A stretch of DNA of 64,000 nucleotides from Arsenophonus sp. aPb (GCF_029873475.1 NZ_CP123499.1:930001-994000), one strand, 5' to 3'. Shown: positions 1 to 9,404, numbered from the stretch's first letter. The notes: a model not told the origin generated them from the sequence alone. Made by a program: numbers and translations.

Positions 1-710
1 CACGTAAGTTATTGTTATCGCTTGTGGATATGGGATTGCCATTAGCGACAGAAGCACTTGATCCAAATACTCCACAATATTTAGGCGATTTATTTAGTTG
101 GTCCGCTATAGGTGCTAGAACGACTGAATCACAAACACATCGTGAAATGGCTTCTGGACTCTCTATGCCAGTGGGTTTTAAAAATGGTACTGATGGTAAT
201 TTAGTTACAGCAATTAATGCAATGAGAGCAGCAGCGATGCCACATCGCTTTATGGGTATTAATCAATCAGGTCAAGTTTGTTTATTACAAACGCAAGGTA
301 ACCCTGATGGTCATATCATTTTAAGGGGAGGGGAAAAGCCAAATTATAGTGCGCAAGATATTGCAAATTGTGAAATACAGATGCGCAATACTAATTTATT
401 ACCCTCTTTAATGATTGATTGTAGCCATGGTAATTCGAGAAAAGATTTTCGTCGTCAACCGTTAGTGGTGGAATCGATTGTAGAGCAAATAACTCATGGT
501 AATCGGTCAATTACAGGTATGATGCTTGAAAGCCATATTAATGAAGGAAGTCAATCTTCAGAACAATTACGTTCTAAAATGAAATATGGCGTTTCTGTCA
601 CTGATGCTTGTATTAGTTGGGACACAACAGACGCAGTATTAAGAAAATTACATACTAAAATTCACTCGGTACTTAAAGAGCGTATTAAGACCCTAGAAAA
701 AGCAAGCTAA
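1..710 (+). CDS. aroF: 3-deoxy-7-phosphoheptulonate (DAHP) synthase, 3' part
   Basis: The protein condenses phosphoenolpyruvate and erythrose 4-phosphate in the first committed step of aromatic amino acid synthesis, in the cytoplasm. The frame is open from base 3, so the gene enters from the left edge; the visible part is about two thirds of the usual ~355 residues. Family motifs seen include SAIGARTTESQTHREMASG, the KNGTDG loop and DCSHGN near the C-terminus. The stop lies 14 bases before the tyrA start, the aroF-tyrA arrangement of E. coli, which favours the tyrosine-sensitive AroF isozyme. The feedback-binding N-terminus is outside the window, so the isozyme call rests on context. Confidence 0.93.
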   Translation, partial: RKLLLSLVDMGLPLATEALDPNTPQYLGDLFSWSAIGARTTESQTHREMASGLSMPVGFKNGTDGNLVTAINAMRAAAMPHRFMGINQSGQVCLLQTQGNPDGHIILRGGEKPNYSAQDIANCEIQMRNTNLLPSLMIDCSHGNSRKDFRRQPLVVESIVEQITHGNRSITGMMLESHINEGSQSSEQLRSKMKYGVSVTDACISWDTTDAVLRKLHTKIHSVLKERIKTLEKAS

Positions 711-724
711 TACAAGGTAAATTG

Positions 725-1846
725 ATGTCAGCAGAATTATTACAATTACGTCAACAGATTGACGAAATCGATAAATCATTACTCGCATTACTAGCAAAAA
801 GAATGCAATTAGTGTCGGCAGTTGGTGAAGTAAAAAGCCAACAAGGGTTACCTATCTATGTCCCAGAGCGCGAGGCTTCAATGTTAGAAGCGCGTCGCAA
901 AGAAGCGGAAAAAATAGGTATTGCTCCTGATCTGATTGAAGATATTTTACGCCGCATTATGCGTGAATCTTACCAGCATGAAAATAATCAAGGTTATAAA
1001 AAACTAAATGCTGATCTAGGACCTATTATCATTGTGGGTGGCGAAGGTCGGATGGGAAAATTATTTAGTCAATTATTTACCCTCTCAGGCTATGAAGTTT
1101 ATAGTTTGAACGAAGAAGATTGGAATACAGCAGATAAATTATTGGCTAATGCTGCCGTAGTCATGATTAGTGTCCCTATCCATTCAACGGTAGAAGTTAT
1201 CCATAGATTGCCAAAGTTGTCTGAAGATACATTATTGATGGATATCTCTTCTATTAAGCAGCAACCGCTTGAAGCTATGTTATCAGTACATAATGGGCCT
1301 GTTATTGGTTTACATCCCATGTTCGGCTCAGATATCAATAGCATTGCTAAACAGGTAATTATTTATTGTGAAGGAAGAAATCCACAAGCATACCAATGGC
1401 TATTAGAACAATTGACGGTTTGGGGAGCCAGATTACATAAAATTAATGCTACAGAGCATGATAAATGTATGGCATTTATTCAGGCGCTTCGCCATTTTAC
1501 TACTTTTGCTTATGGACAATATTTATCTGAACAAAAAGTCGATCTCCAACAATTATTAACTCTTTCATCGCCTATATATCGATTAGAGTTAGCAATGGTT
1601 GGACGTCTGTTTGCTCAAGATCCACAACTTTATGCAGATATTATTATGGCATCCGATGAAAACATTGATTTGATTGTTAAATATTATCAAAGTTTTGGTC
1701 ATTCGGTGGCATTGCTTAAAGATCAAGATAAGAACAAGTTTATTTCTCAATTTGAGAGAATTAGTCAATGGTTTGGTCAGGATGCTAAACGGTTAATGCA
1801 AGAAAGCAATGCATTATTACAACAAGCTAATGATATTAGTCGTTAA
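725..1846 (+). CDS. tyrA: Chorismate mutase / prephenate dehydrogenase (T-protein)
   Basis: Bifunctional tyrosine-pathway enzyme: the N-terminal chorismate mutase helical domain (about residues 1-90) makes prephenate, and the NAD-dependent dehydrogenase domain (about 100-373) oxidises it to 4-hydroxyphenylpyruvate. The dinucleotide-binding loop is seen as VVGGEGRMG near residue 105, and the long IQALRH...SSPIYRLELAMVGR stretch is typical of TyrA. The start is ATG at 725, with AAGG eight bases upstream; an in-frame TTG at 722 is rejected because ATG gives 373 residues, the E. coli length. It is probably cotranscribed with aroF and ends at the shared terminator at 1870-1896. Confidence 0.97.
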   Translation: MSAELLQLRQQIDEIDKSLLALLAKRMQLVSAVGEVKSQQGLPIYVPEREASMLEARRKEAEKIGIAPDLIEDILRRIMRESYQHENNQGYKKLNADLGPIIIVGGEGRMGKLFSQLFTLSGYEVYSLNEEDWNTADKLLANAAVVMISVPIHSTVEVIHRLPKLSEDTLLMDISSIKQQPLEAMLSVHNGPVIGLHPMFGSDINSIAKQVIIYCEGRNPQAYQWLLEQLTVWGARLHKINATEHDKCMAFIQALRHFTTFAYGQYLSEQKVDLQQLLTLSSPIYRLELAMVGRLFAQDPQLYADIIMASDENIDLIVKYYQSFGHSVALLKDQDKNKFISQFERISQWFGQDAKRLMQESNALLQQANDISR

Positions 1847-1869
1847 TTTACTGTTACTAATACTTTTTG

Positions 1870-1896
1870 AAAAACCGGTTATACAACCGGTTTTTT
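1870..1896. terminator. Bidirectional terminator between tyrA and pheA
   Basis: A GC-core stem (AAAAACCGGTT, loop ATAC, AACCGGTTTTTT) has A-runs and T-runs on both sides, so it can stop transcription of the convergent tyrA and pheA genes. The pheA stop codon overlaps its right edge. Confidence 0.85.
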
Positions 1897-3058
1897 AGTT
1901 AGCAACACCGCTAGGTACTAAATTATCAGCTGGGTAGCAGCCTAAAATTTTTATTGAGCGCGTCATTGCAGTTAATTTTTCTAATGCATGTTGCATATCT
2001 AATGAGCGTAAGTTTGCCTGTACATCAATATAAAACATCTCTTCCCATGGTTTATTTTTAATTGGACGGGATTCTAATTTACTCATAACAATATTATGCT
2101 CTTTAAGTACTAATAATGCATCGACTAAAGCACCAGCATGTTGACTGGTCGCGATTAACAATGTTGTTTTAGCCGGAATTTGCGCTGAAACTTGTACAGC
2201 ATTACGGGCGATAACAATAAAACGTGTCATATTATCGGGTTGATTAGCAATATTTTGTTCAAGAATGGTCAAGCCATATAATGAGCCGCCCATTTCGCTA
2301 CCCAATGCGGCTACTTTAGCTGAATTGATTTTAACCACTTTTTGCATGGCACTAGAGCTACTATCGCAATATTTAATTTTCCAATTGGGATATTGTTGTA
2401 GAAATTGATTGCATTGTTGAAATGGTTGTGGATGGCTATATACCGTTTCGATGTTTTTCAATGGCACCTGAGTTATCGCTAGTAGGCAGTGATTGATGGG
2501 TAATCGCATTTCACCCACGATCGCAAGTTGGGTGTTTTGTAGCAAATCGTAAACGTCATTAATTGCCCCTGAGCTGGAATTTTCTAAAGGTAAAATACCA
2601 TAATCAGCTTGTTTTGTTTCAACTAAAGCAAAGATATCTTGGAATTTATTACAGCTACATTCGATAGAATGGCTAAAATTTCTCGCTGAATATTGGCGTG
2701 CTGCAAGATGAGAATAGGATCCATTGGGTCCTAAAAAAGCAATTCGGGCAGAACCATTTACTACTGGATTTAAATGTTGCTGAAAAACAGCTTGCTGAGT
2801 TAACACACAATCTTGGTTGATGATTTGAAAAAGGCGAGTAATATAAAAGCTATCTAAGCCTTGCTTCTTCCCTTCAGCTATTAATCTATTTAGTAATTGC
2901 TGTTCATGGTTTATATCATCAATAGGCTGCTGCAGTTTTAATTTAGTCTGAGCGATATGAGTCGCTAAATCATGTCGTTCAGCCAGTAAATTTAATAACA
3001 AATTATCAAGTTGATTTATTTTTTTCTGCATGTTTAATAGATTGGATATACTGTCCAT
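1895..3058 (-). CDS. pheA: Chorismate mutase / prephenate dehydratase (P-protein)
   Basis: Bifunctional phenylalanine-pathway enzyme converting chorismate to prephenate and then to phenylpyruvate. Three parts are visible: chorismate mutase (about residues 1-95), prephenate dehydratase (about 104-285, beginning IAFLGPNGSYSH, with the TRF motif at 278-280) and a C-terminal ACT regulatory domain containing the Phe-binding ESRP motif at 329-332. The length is 387 residues against 386 in E. coli. It is convergent with tyrA. The conserved ACT motifs suggest feedback inhibition by phenylalanine. The ribosome site is weak (AGAGAAA). A possible Phe-containing leader peptide lies just upstream (3089-3127), without a visible attenuator. 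Confidence 0.97.
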   Translation of the reverse strand: MDSISNLLNMQKKINQLDNLLLNLLAERHDLATHIAQTKLKLQQPIDDINHEQQLLNRLIAEGKKQGLDSFYITRLFQIINQDCVLTQQAVFQQHLNPVVNGSARIAFLGPNGSYSHLAARQYSARNFSHSIECSCNKFQDIFALVETKQADYGILPLENSSSGAINDVYDLLQNTQLAIVGEMRLPINHCLLAITQVPLKNIETVYSHPQPFQQCNQFLQQYPNWKIKYCDSSSSAMQKVVKINSAKVAALGSEMGGSLYGLTILEQNIANQPDNMTRFIVIARNAVQVSAQIPAKTTLLIATSQHAGALVDALLVLKEHNIVMSKLESRPIKNKPWEEMFYIDVQANLRSLDMQHALEKLTAMTRSIKILGCYPADNLVPSGVAN

Positions 3059-3250
3059 AATTATTTTCTCTGCTGTTTTATTTTTTTATTATTGTGTAAT
3101 GAATGAGAATAAAAACGCCTTTATCATAATTATCAAGAAGCTAACAAAAAACTCAGTAAGTTTAAGGATTAAGCTAGATTATTAATAATGTATTTAATCA
3201 ACTTGAATTATGAAGCTTATTTTTATGTTAAGCAAAACAAATAAAATAAT

Positions 3251-3277
3251 AAAAAGCGCACTTCTATAAGTACGCTT
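3251..3277 (-). terminator. raiA intrinsic terminator
   Basis: On the minus strand an 8-bp stem (AAGCGTAC paired with GTGCGCTT, one G-U pair, 8-nt loop) is followed by TTTTTATTATTTT, 25 bases past the raiA stop. An alternative, mutually exclusive 9-bp AT-rich hairpin (3262-3283) overlaps it. Confidence 0.75.
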
Positions 3278-3301
3278 ATAGAAAAGTAAAATGGCACATA
3301 C

Positions 3302-3634
3302 TTATGGCTGAATGGCTAGATCTATCTCTTTTGCAGTTGGATGAGCACGTCTGGCCTCATTTTTATGTTGACGCTTATTAAGTTGTTTTTCTAGTTTATT
3401 TATTAATTCATTGGTTGCAATATAAAAATTACTATGTTTTGCACTAGCAAATAATTTTCCATTTGGTGTATGAATATTGGCATCAACAATAAACTCTTGA
3501 GGCTCTTTTGACAGCACAATGTGAGGATTAATTAAAGAAACTCGCCATTTGCTAAGTTTATTCAAACGTTCTTCAATATGGTGACGTATAGCAGGTGTAA
3601 TTTCTATGCACTTACTTGTTATACTTACTATCAT
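3302..3634 (-). CDS. raiA: Ribosome-associated inhibitor A (hibernation factor)
   Basis: A small protein of the HPF/RaiA family that binds the 30S subunit in stationary phase or cold stress, stabilises 70S ribosomes and blocks translation. Seen: 110 residues (E. coli 113), N-terminal ITSKCIEITPAIRHH, INPHIVLSKEPQ and the basic ELINKLEKQLNKRQHK helix that contacts rRNA. The acidic C-terminal tail of the E. coli protein is shortened. GAGGT sits well before the ATG. It is monocistronic, between pheA and bamD as in E. coli, with its own terminator at 3251-3277. Confidence 0.95.
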   Translation of the reverse strand: MIVSITSKCIEITPAIRHHIEERLNKLSKWRVSLINPHIVLSKEPQEFIVDANIHTPNGKLFASAKHSNFYIATNELINKLEKQLNKRQHKNEARRAHPTAKEIDLAIQP

Positions 3635-3944
3635 ATCGCTACCTCACTTGTCATTGAGTTATAGATATTTTCAGGATAGCGATAATTAATAGAAAAAACG
3701 TGATCTTGATCGGTTTTATTTGCTCTCTTGCTAAAGTAATGATGGGAGTGTGGATGTATTATCAAAAAAAATGCTTGTTACTTGCATAAGAAACTCGTTT
3801 TTTGCATTATTGATGGATTGATCTATTTTTATCAGTTTAAAAAATTAGTATCTAGCTAAAATTATTTTTTAATGATTAATATTAAAAAACAGCAAAATAG
3901 CTTTGCTGTTTTTTAATCAATAAATTTTAGTGATTATTTAGCCG
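3635..3944. other. Intergenic region raiA-bamD
   Basis: This 310-base stretch carries the bamD terminator (3884-3914) and must hold the raiA promoter, since raiA is read leftward from 3634. No convincing sigma-70 pair or small reading frame was recognised in it. Confidence 0.5.
3884..3914 (-). terminator. bamD intrinsic terminator
   Basis: A perfect 9-bp stem AACAGCAAA / TTTGCTGTT with a 5-nt loop lies within A- and T-runs, 30 bases beyond the bamD stop on the minus strand. Confidence 0.8.
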
Positions 3945-4679
3945 TTAGGCGGGGTTAGCTGCGATTAACGCTGCAACTTTATTTTTTTCCTGGATTAAGC
4001 CTAACTTATTATAGGCTATCTCCATATATTTTAGTGCATTGCGTGTTGACTGGGTATCTGGATAATTTTTTAGCATTTGTTCAGAGCGATTAATAACAGC
4101 AACATACGCACCACGTTTATTATAATATTTAATAATAGCCAGCTCATATTTTGCTAAACGTTCTTTTAGAAACGCTAAACGTTTGCTAGCATCTGTTGCA
4201 TAAATACTATTTGGATAAAAACGAACCAGCTGGCTAAAGTCTCTAAAGGCTACGAGCGCATGTTGAGGATCGCGATCTGAACGATCAATACCAAAAAAAT
4301 CTTGTAGTGCACTATCGTCTAACGCTTGTGCTGTAAGACCACGCATATACAAAACATAGTCAATATTAGGATGTGTTGGATTAAGGCGAATAAATCGGTC
4401 AATAGTTGCTATCGCTAATGGTAGCTCAGCTGATTTATAATAAGCATAAATCATATCCAATTGAGCTTGTTGGGCATAAGGGCCAAATGGATAACGATTA
4501 TCGAGAATTTCTAATAACTTGATAGCCCCTTTATAATTACCGCTTTGTAGTTTCTCTTGACTGCTGGTATAGATATCAGTGGGAGAGCTTTCTGGTACAG
4601 CATCCTTATTGCTGGAGCATCCGGTAACAAGTAAACTCAGTGTGGCTGCTGCCAGCAGATATTTTATACGTATAATCAC
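3945..4679 (-). CDS. bamD: Outer membrane assembly lipoprotein BamD
   Basis: Essential lipoprotein of the BAM complex that inserts beta-barrel proteins into the outer membrane, with BamA. The N-terminus is a lipoprotein signal with lipobox VTGC, followed by TPR repeats (for example LDNRYPFGPYAQQAQLDMIYAYYK, quoted in part, and the conserved RFIRLNPTHPNIDY). The frame is open 25 codons further upstream, but a GTG at 4679 with GAGGAAA upstream gives 244 residues (E. coli 245) and a normal signal peptide, so GTG is chosen. It is divergent from rluD with about 130 bases between starts, the same arrangement as in E. coli. Confidence 0.94.
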   Translation of the reverse strand: MIIRIKYLLAAATLSLLVTGCSSNKDAVPESSPTDIYTSSQEKLQSGNYKGAIKLLEILDNRYPFGPYAQQAQLDMIYAYYKSAELPLAIATIDRFIRLNPTHPNIDYVLYMRGLTAQALDDSALQDFFGIDRSDRDPQHALVAFRDFSQLVRFYPNSIYATDASKRLAFLKERLAKYELAIIKYYNKRGAYVAVINRSEQMLKNYPDTQSTRNALKYMEIAYNKLGLIQEKNKVAALIAANPA

Positions 4680-4809
4680 GTGGTTGTTTCCTCTGAATGT
4701 TTTTGGGCGATCTCCATAAAGCCCCCTAACGAAATATGAGTTACAATAGCACATATTTTAATTAAAACGGCACTGCCGTCAAAATGTAAACTTTACTGTA
4801 GATAATTTT

Positions 4810-5787
4810 ATGGCTCAACAATTACAACTTCAGGCACAAATTCTAGAATCGCAACTTGGCCAACGTTTAGACCAAGCATTAGCTGAATTATTTCCTGATT
4901 ATTCTCGCTCACGAATAAAAGAGTGGATTTTAGATAATAGAGTGCTGGTAAATGGCAAAATTATAAATAGACCGAAAGAAAAAGTATTTGGCAGTGAACA
5001 AATTGCTATTGATGTACTGATTGAAGAAGATATGCGTTGGCAGCCACAAAATATTCCACTAAATATTGTTTATGAAGATGACGAAATTCTTGTCATAAAT
5101 AAACCTCGTGATTTAGTGGTCCATCCCGGTGCTGGCAATCCAGATGGAACGGTACTAAATGCACTGTTATATCGTTATCCTGAGATTATTAATGTTCCAC
5201 GAGCAGGGATCGTTCATCGGCTTGATAAAGATACTACCGGGTTAATGGTTATTGCAAAAACGATACCTGCTCAGACTCATTTGGTAGAAGCTTTGCAGCG
5301 AAGAGAAATTACCCGTGAATATGAAGCGGTAGTAAATGGTCGTATGACGGCAGGAGGAACGGTAGATGAGCCGATTGCTCGTCACTCAACTAAGCGAACA
5401 CATATGGCTATCCACCCGATGGGCAAACCCGCTATTACTCATTATCGGGTAATGGAGCATTTTCGCGCCCATACTAGGCTCAGATTGCGCTTAGAATCAG
5501 GTAGAACGCATCAAATCCGCGTTCACATGGCGCATATTAATCATCCTTTAGTTGGCGATCCGGTATATGGTGGTCGGCCACGCCCCTTAAAAGGTGTCTC
5601 AGAAGAGTTTCGTCAAATTATGAGCAATTTTAATCGTCAGGCGCTCCATGCCACAATGTTACGTTTATATCACCCTCTAACGGGTATTGAAATGGAGTGG
5701 CACGCAGATATTCCTGCAGATATGGTTATACTAATTAATATACTCAAAGCCGATGCAATGATGCACAGAGATGAGATGGATTGGTAA
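4810..5787 (+). CDS. rluD: 23S rRNA pseudouridine 1911/1915/1917 synthase
   Basis: Makes the three pseudouridines in helix 69 of 23S rRNA, needed for ribosome assembly. An N-terminal S4-like RNA-binding domain (about residues 15-75, SRSRIKEWILDNRVLVNG) precedes the RluA-type catalytic domain; the catalytic Asp is in HRLDKDTTGL near residue 139. The length is 325 residues (E. coli 326). The stop codon overlaps the next start (TAATG), so rluD and pgeF are translationally coupled. Confidence 0.97.
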   Translation: MAQQLQLQAQILESQLGQRLDQALAELFPDYSRSRIKEWILDNRVLVNGKIINRPKEKVFGSEQIAIDVLIEEDMRWQPQNIPLNIVYEDDEILVINKPRDLVVHPGAGNPDGTVLNALLYRYPEIINVPRAGIVHRLDKDTTGLMVIAKTIPAQTHLVEALQRREITREYEAVVNGRMTAGGTVDEPIARHSTKRTHMAIHPMGKPAITHYRVMEHFRAHTRLRLRLESGRTHQIRVHMAHINHPLVGDPVYGGRPRPLKGVSEEFRQIMSNFNRQALHATMLRLYHPLTGIEMEWHADIPADMVILINILKADAMMHRDEMDW

Positions 5788-6521
5788 TGGATAGCTTAAT
5801 ATATCCGAACTGGCCGCAACCTGAAACAGTCATGGCTTGTAGCACAACGCGTATTGGTGGCGACAGTTTGCCACCTTATGACAGTTTTAATCTAGGGTTA
5901 CATGTCGGTGATCAAGCGCGATTAGTGAAACAAAATCGCAATAGCTTAATGAAAATTGCACAACTACCCACCCAGCCTAGCTGGCTTAATCAGGTACATG
6001 GCACGCGTATTATCGATTTGGCTAAGCAAAAAAAGGGTAATCTGCAAGCGGATGCCGCCTACAGTTGTGAACTAGGACAGGTGTGTGTCGTGATGACAGC
6101 AGACTGTTTGCCTGTTTTACTCTGTAACGAACAAGGCACAGAAATTGCTGCCGTACATGCTGGTTGGCGAGGTTTGTGTGATGGGATTTTGGAAAAAGCG
6201 ATAAAACAATTTAAATCACCGGTTTACTCTATTATGGCCTGGCTAGGGCCGGCAATTGGCGCGGAAAAATTTGAAGTAGGTAGTGAAGTGAGAAGTGCTT
6301 TTATTGAACATAGTGCAGAATTAGCGCAAGGCTTTAAAGCTTTTGAACAGGGTAAGTATCTTGCTGATCTCTACTTGCTAGCGCGTTTAAAATTGAACGC
6401 AATGGGCGTCCAGCATATATATGGTGGAACCTATTGTACCATGAGTGAGCCAACGCGTTTTTTTTCTTATCGTCGTGATGGCGTAACGGGACGAATGGCA
6501 TCATTAATCTGGTTAAAATAA
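5787..6521 (+). CDS. pgeF: Purine nucleoside phosphorylase / multicopper-like PgeF (YfiH)
   Basis: DUF152/laccase-domain protein. Family members cleave purine nucleosides, and E. coli PgeF has been linked to peptidoglycan editing fidelity. Metal and active-site motifs are visible: LNQVHG near residue 70, MTADCLPVL near 110 and AAVHAGWRGL near 125, with SYRRDG at the end. Start is ATG at 5787, overlapping the rluD stop by one base, giving 244 residues; upstream TTG at 5781 is rejected for lack of a ribosome site. The rluD-pgeF-clpB order is that of E. coli. Confidence 0.94.
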   Translation: MDSLIYPNWPQPETVMACSTTRIGGDSLPPYDSFNLGLHVGDQARLVKQNRNSLMKIAQLPTQPSWLNQVHGTRIIDLAKQKKGNLQADAAYSCELGQVCVVMTADCLPVLLCNEQGTEIAAVHAGWRGLCDGILEKAIKQFKSPVYSIMAWLGPAIGAEKFEVGSEVRSAFIEHSAELAQGFKAFEQGKYLADLYLLARLKLNAMGVQHIYGGTYCTMSEPTRFFSYRRDGVTGRMASLIWLK

Positions 6522-6579
6522 ATCTTTAACAATATTAGTTATTATTTTTATATCAATAGTTGATTTTTATCGTAAGTAA

Positions 6580-6609
6580 CTTGAATAATGTGAAATAAAA
6601 CCTCATTTA
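6580..6609 (+). promoter_or_regulatory. Candidate sigma-32 heat-shock promoter of clpB
   Basis: CTTGAA (6580-6585) and CCTCATTTA (6601-6609) are separated by 15 bases and fit the sigma-32 pattern CTTGAA-N13-15-CCCCATNT with one mismatch in the -10. It lies 39 bases before the clpB ATG. clpB is a known member of the heat-shock regulon; the assignment here rests on the sequence match. Confidence 0.65.
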
Positions 6610-6647
6610 ATCTGCATAAATGATTGCAATTGTATTTTGGAGGTATT

Positions 6648-9221
6648 ATGCGTTTGGATCGTCTTACCAACAAATTCCAACAAGCACTAGCTGATGCTCA
6701 ATCTTTAGCAATTGGACAAGATAATCAATTTATTGAACCAGTACATTTACTCGTTGCCTTGTTAGATCAAGAAGGCGGTACTTTACGTCCTTTATTGACA
6801 TCGATAGGGGTTAATGTCAGTCAGCTAAGTAACAAATTAAACGATATTCTCAATACCTTACCGCAAGTGCATGGCACGGCTGGTGATATCCAACCCTCAA
6901 ATGATCTTATTCGGCACTTAAATTTGTGTGATAAGTTGGCACAACAGCGCGGTGATACGTTTATTTCCTCAGAGTTATTTCTTCTGGCAATTTTTGATGC
7001 CAAAACCTCCCTGGCAGATACGCTTAAAACGATGGGAGCTAATAAAGCAAATATAGAAAAGGCGATAGAACAAATGCGTGGTGGTGAAAATGTTAATGAT
7101 CAAAGTGCTGAAGAGCAGCGTCAAGCACTTAAAAAATACACAATTGATTTAACAGAAAGAGCCGAACAAGGCAAACTCGATCCTGTTATTGGACGCGATG
7201 AAGAGATCCGCCGCACAATACAAGTTCTCCAGCGCCGAACAAAAAATAATCCGGTTTTAATTGGTGAACCAGGAGTTGGTAAAACCGCGATTGTCGAAGG
7301 TCTCGCTCAACGAATTGTTAATGGTGAAGTCCCCGAAGGGCTGAAAAATAAACGTGTTCTCTCCTTAGATATGGGGGCTTTGCTGGCTGGCGCAAAATAT
7401 CGCGGTGAATTTGAAGAGCGCTTAAAGGCAGTTTTAAATGATCTGGCCAAGCAAGAAGGAAATGTGATTCTGTTTATCGATGAATTGCATACTATGGTTG
7501 GTGCAGGTAAAGCTGAAGGTGCGATGGACGCCGGTAATATGTTAAAACCAGCACTAGCACGAGGAGAATTACATTGTGTCGGGGCAACTACACTTGATGA
7601 ATATCGTCAGTATATTGAAAAGGATGCGGCATTAGAGCGTCGTTTCCAAAAAGTTTATGTTGCTGAACCTACTGTTGAGGACACCATAGCAATATTAAGG
7701 GGACTAAAAGAACGTTATGAACTGCATCATCATGTACAGATAACTGATCCTGCCATTGTTGCTGCTGCCAGTTTATCAAATCGTTATATTTCTGATCGTA
7801 TGCTACCTGATAAAGCCATAGATTTAATTGATGAAGCAGGTGCCAGTTTACGCATGCAGATGGACTCTAAACCGGAAGCCCTTGATCGCTTAGAACGCCG
7901 GGTTATTCAATTAAAACTTGAACAACAAGCACTGAAAAAAGAATCTGATGAAGCCAGTAAAAAGCGGCTTAAAATGTTAGAAGAAGAGCTAACAGAAAAA
8001 GAACGGGAATATTCAGAGCTAGAAGAAGAATGGAAAGCAGAAAAAGCAGAGCTTACCGGGACACAGCATATAAAAGCAGAATTAGAAAATGCACGTATAA
8101 GTTTGGAACAGGCTCGGCGCAGTGGTGATTTAGCTAAAATGTCAGAATTGCAATATGGTAAAATTCCTGAATTAGAAAAACAACTTGCAGCTGCTACCAA
8201 AGCCGAAAGTAAAACCATGAAGTTGTTGCGTAATAAAGTGACTGATGCTGAAATTGCTGAAATATTAGCACGCTGGACAGGCATTCCTGTTTCCAGAATG
8301 TTAGAAAGTGAACGTGAAAAGTTACTTCATATGGAACAGGATCTGCATAAGCGTGTCATTGGCCAGAATGAAGCTGTTGACGCAGTATCTAATGCCATTC
8401 GCCGTAGCCGTGCTGGTTTATCAGATCCAAATCGACCTATTGGCTCATTCTTATTTTTAGGTCCTACCGGTGTGGGTAAAACTGAGCTATGTAAGGCACT
8501 GGCAAATTTTTTATTTGATAGTGATGATGCGATGGTGCGCATTGATATGTCTGAATTTATGGAAAAACATACTGTTTCCAGACTAGTTGGTGCACCTCCT
8601 GGTTATGTAGGATATGAAGAAGGTGGTTATTTAACCGAGGCAATCCGACGCCGCCCTTATTCAGTTATTTTGCTTGATGAAATTGAAAAAGCGCATCCCG
8701 ATGTTTTCAATATTTTATTACAAGTTTTGGATGATGGGCGCTTGACTGATGGGCAGGGAAGAACTGTCGATTTTCGTAATACAGTTGTTATTATGACATC
8801 AAACTTAGGCTCGGATTTGATCCAAGAGCGTTTTGGTAGTCTGGGCTACAACGAAATGAAAGAGATTGTCATGGAAGTTGTTAGCCGTAGTTTCCGACCT
8901 GAATTTATTAACCGTATTGATGAAGTTGTGGTATTCCATCCACTTAATAAAGAGCAAATTACAGACATTGCGCAGATCCAACTATCTCGTTTATATAAGC
9001 GTATGGAAGAGCAAGGCTATAAAGTAAAAATAACGCCAGCAGCGTTAGAAAAATTGGGTGAAGCGGGCTTTGATCCGGTATTTGGTGCACGTCCTTTGAA
9101 ACGTGCGATCCAACAAGAGATAGAAAATCCATTGGCTGAACAGATGCTATCAGGTAAGTTAGTGCCTGGCAAACAAGTAACTTTAGATATTAAAAAAGGT
9201 GTTATTGTTGCTAAGCAATAA
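6648..9221 (+). CDS. clpB: ATP-dependent disaggregase ClpB (Hsp104 family)
   Basis: Hexameric AAA+ chaperone that, with DnaK/DnaJ/GrpE, extracts polypeptides from aggregates after heat stress. Exactly 857 residues, as in E. coli, from the ATG at 6648 preceded by GGAGGTATT; the frame's earlier TTG at 6624 is not used. Domains in order: Clp N domain (1-145), AAA-1 with Walker A GEPGVGKT (~206-213), the coiled-coil middle domain (~410-520, rich in E and K) and AAA-2 with GPTGVGKT (~605-612) and C-terminal GARPLKRAIQQEIENP. All Walker and arginine-finger regions look intact. Confidence 0.98.
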   Translation: MRLDRLTNKFQQALADAQSLAIGQDNQFIEPVHLLVALLDQEGGTLRPLLTSIGVNVSQLSNKLNDILNTLPQVHGTAGDIQPSNDLIRHLNLCDKLAQQRGDTFISSELFLLAIFDAKTSLADTLKTMGANKANIEKAIEQMRGGENVNDQSAEEQRQALKKYTIDLTERAEQGKLDPVIGRDEEIRRTIQVLQRRTKNNPVLIGEPGVGKTAIVEGLAQRIVNGEVPEGLKNKRVLSLDMGALLAGAKYRGEFEERLKAVLNDLAKQEGNVILFIDELHTMVGAGKAEGAMDAGNMLKPALARGELHCVGATTLDEYRQYIEKDAALERRFQKVYVAEPTVEDTIAILRGLKERYELHHHVQITDPAIVAAASLSNRYISDRMLPDKAIDLIDEAGASLRMQMDSKPEALDRLERRVIQLKLEQQALKKESDEASKKRLKMLEEELTEKEREYSELEEEWKAEKAELTGTQHIKAELENARISLEQARRSGDLAKMSELQYGKIPELEKQLAAATKAESKTMKLLRNKVTDAEIAEILARWTGIPVSRMLESEREKLLHMEQDLHKRVIGQNEAVDAVSNAIRRSRAGLSDPNRPIGSFLFLGPTGVGKTELCKALANFLFDSDDAMVRIDMSEFMEKHTVSRLVGAPPGYVGYEEGGYLTEAIRRRPYSVILLDEIEKAHPDVFNILLQVLDDGRLTDGQGRTVDFRNTVVIMTSNLGSDLIQERFGSLGYNEMKEIVMEVVSRSFRPEFINRIDEVVVFHPLNKEQITDIAQIQLSRLYKRMEEQGYKVKITPAALEKLGEAGFDPVFGARPLKRAIQQEIENPLAEQMLSGKLVPGKQVTLDIKKGVIVAKQ

Positions 9222-9246
9222 ATAAAATTAAATTGTTAATCCTATT

Positions 9247-9271
9247 TGAAGAGGCAATATTTGCCTCTTCA
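9247..9271 (+). terminator. Hairpin after clpB
   Basis: A perfect 11-bp inverted repeat, TGAAGAGGCAA-TAT-TTGCCTCTTCA, begins 25 bases after the clpB stop. The following bases (ATGTATTATAG) are not a clean T-run, so it is a likely but not textbook terminator. Confidence 0.65.
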
Positions 9272-9404
9272 ATGTATTATAGTAATTCAATAACTTTGAT
9301 TAAAGATCGTTATTAGCTTAAGTGATTAACAACTAACATCGTTGCTATCAATTTACGGTTAGCACAATAAATGAGCACTTAAACAGAAAAAATGCAAATA
9401 ATAG

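Noticed and set aside
7907..8542. Antisense frames inside clpB
   Set aside because: Serine-rich shadows of the ClpB coiled-coil and AAA-2 codons with no ribosome site.
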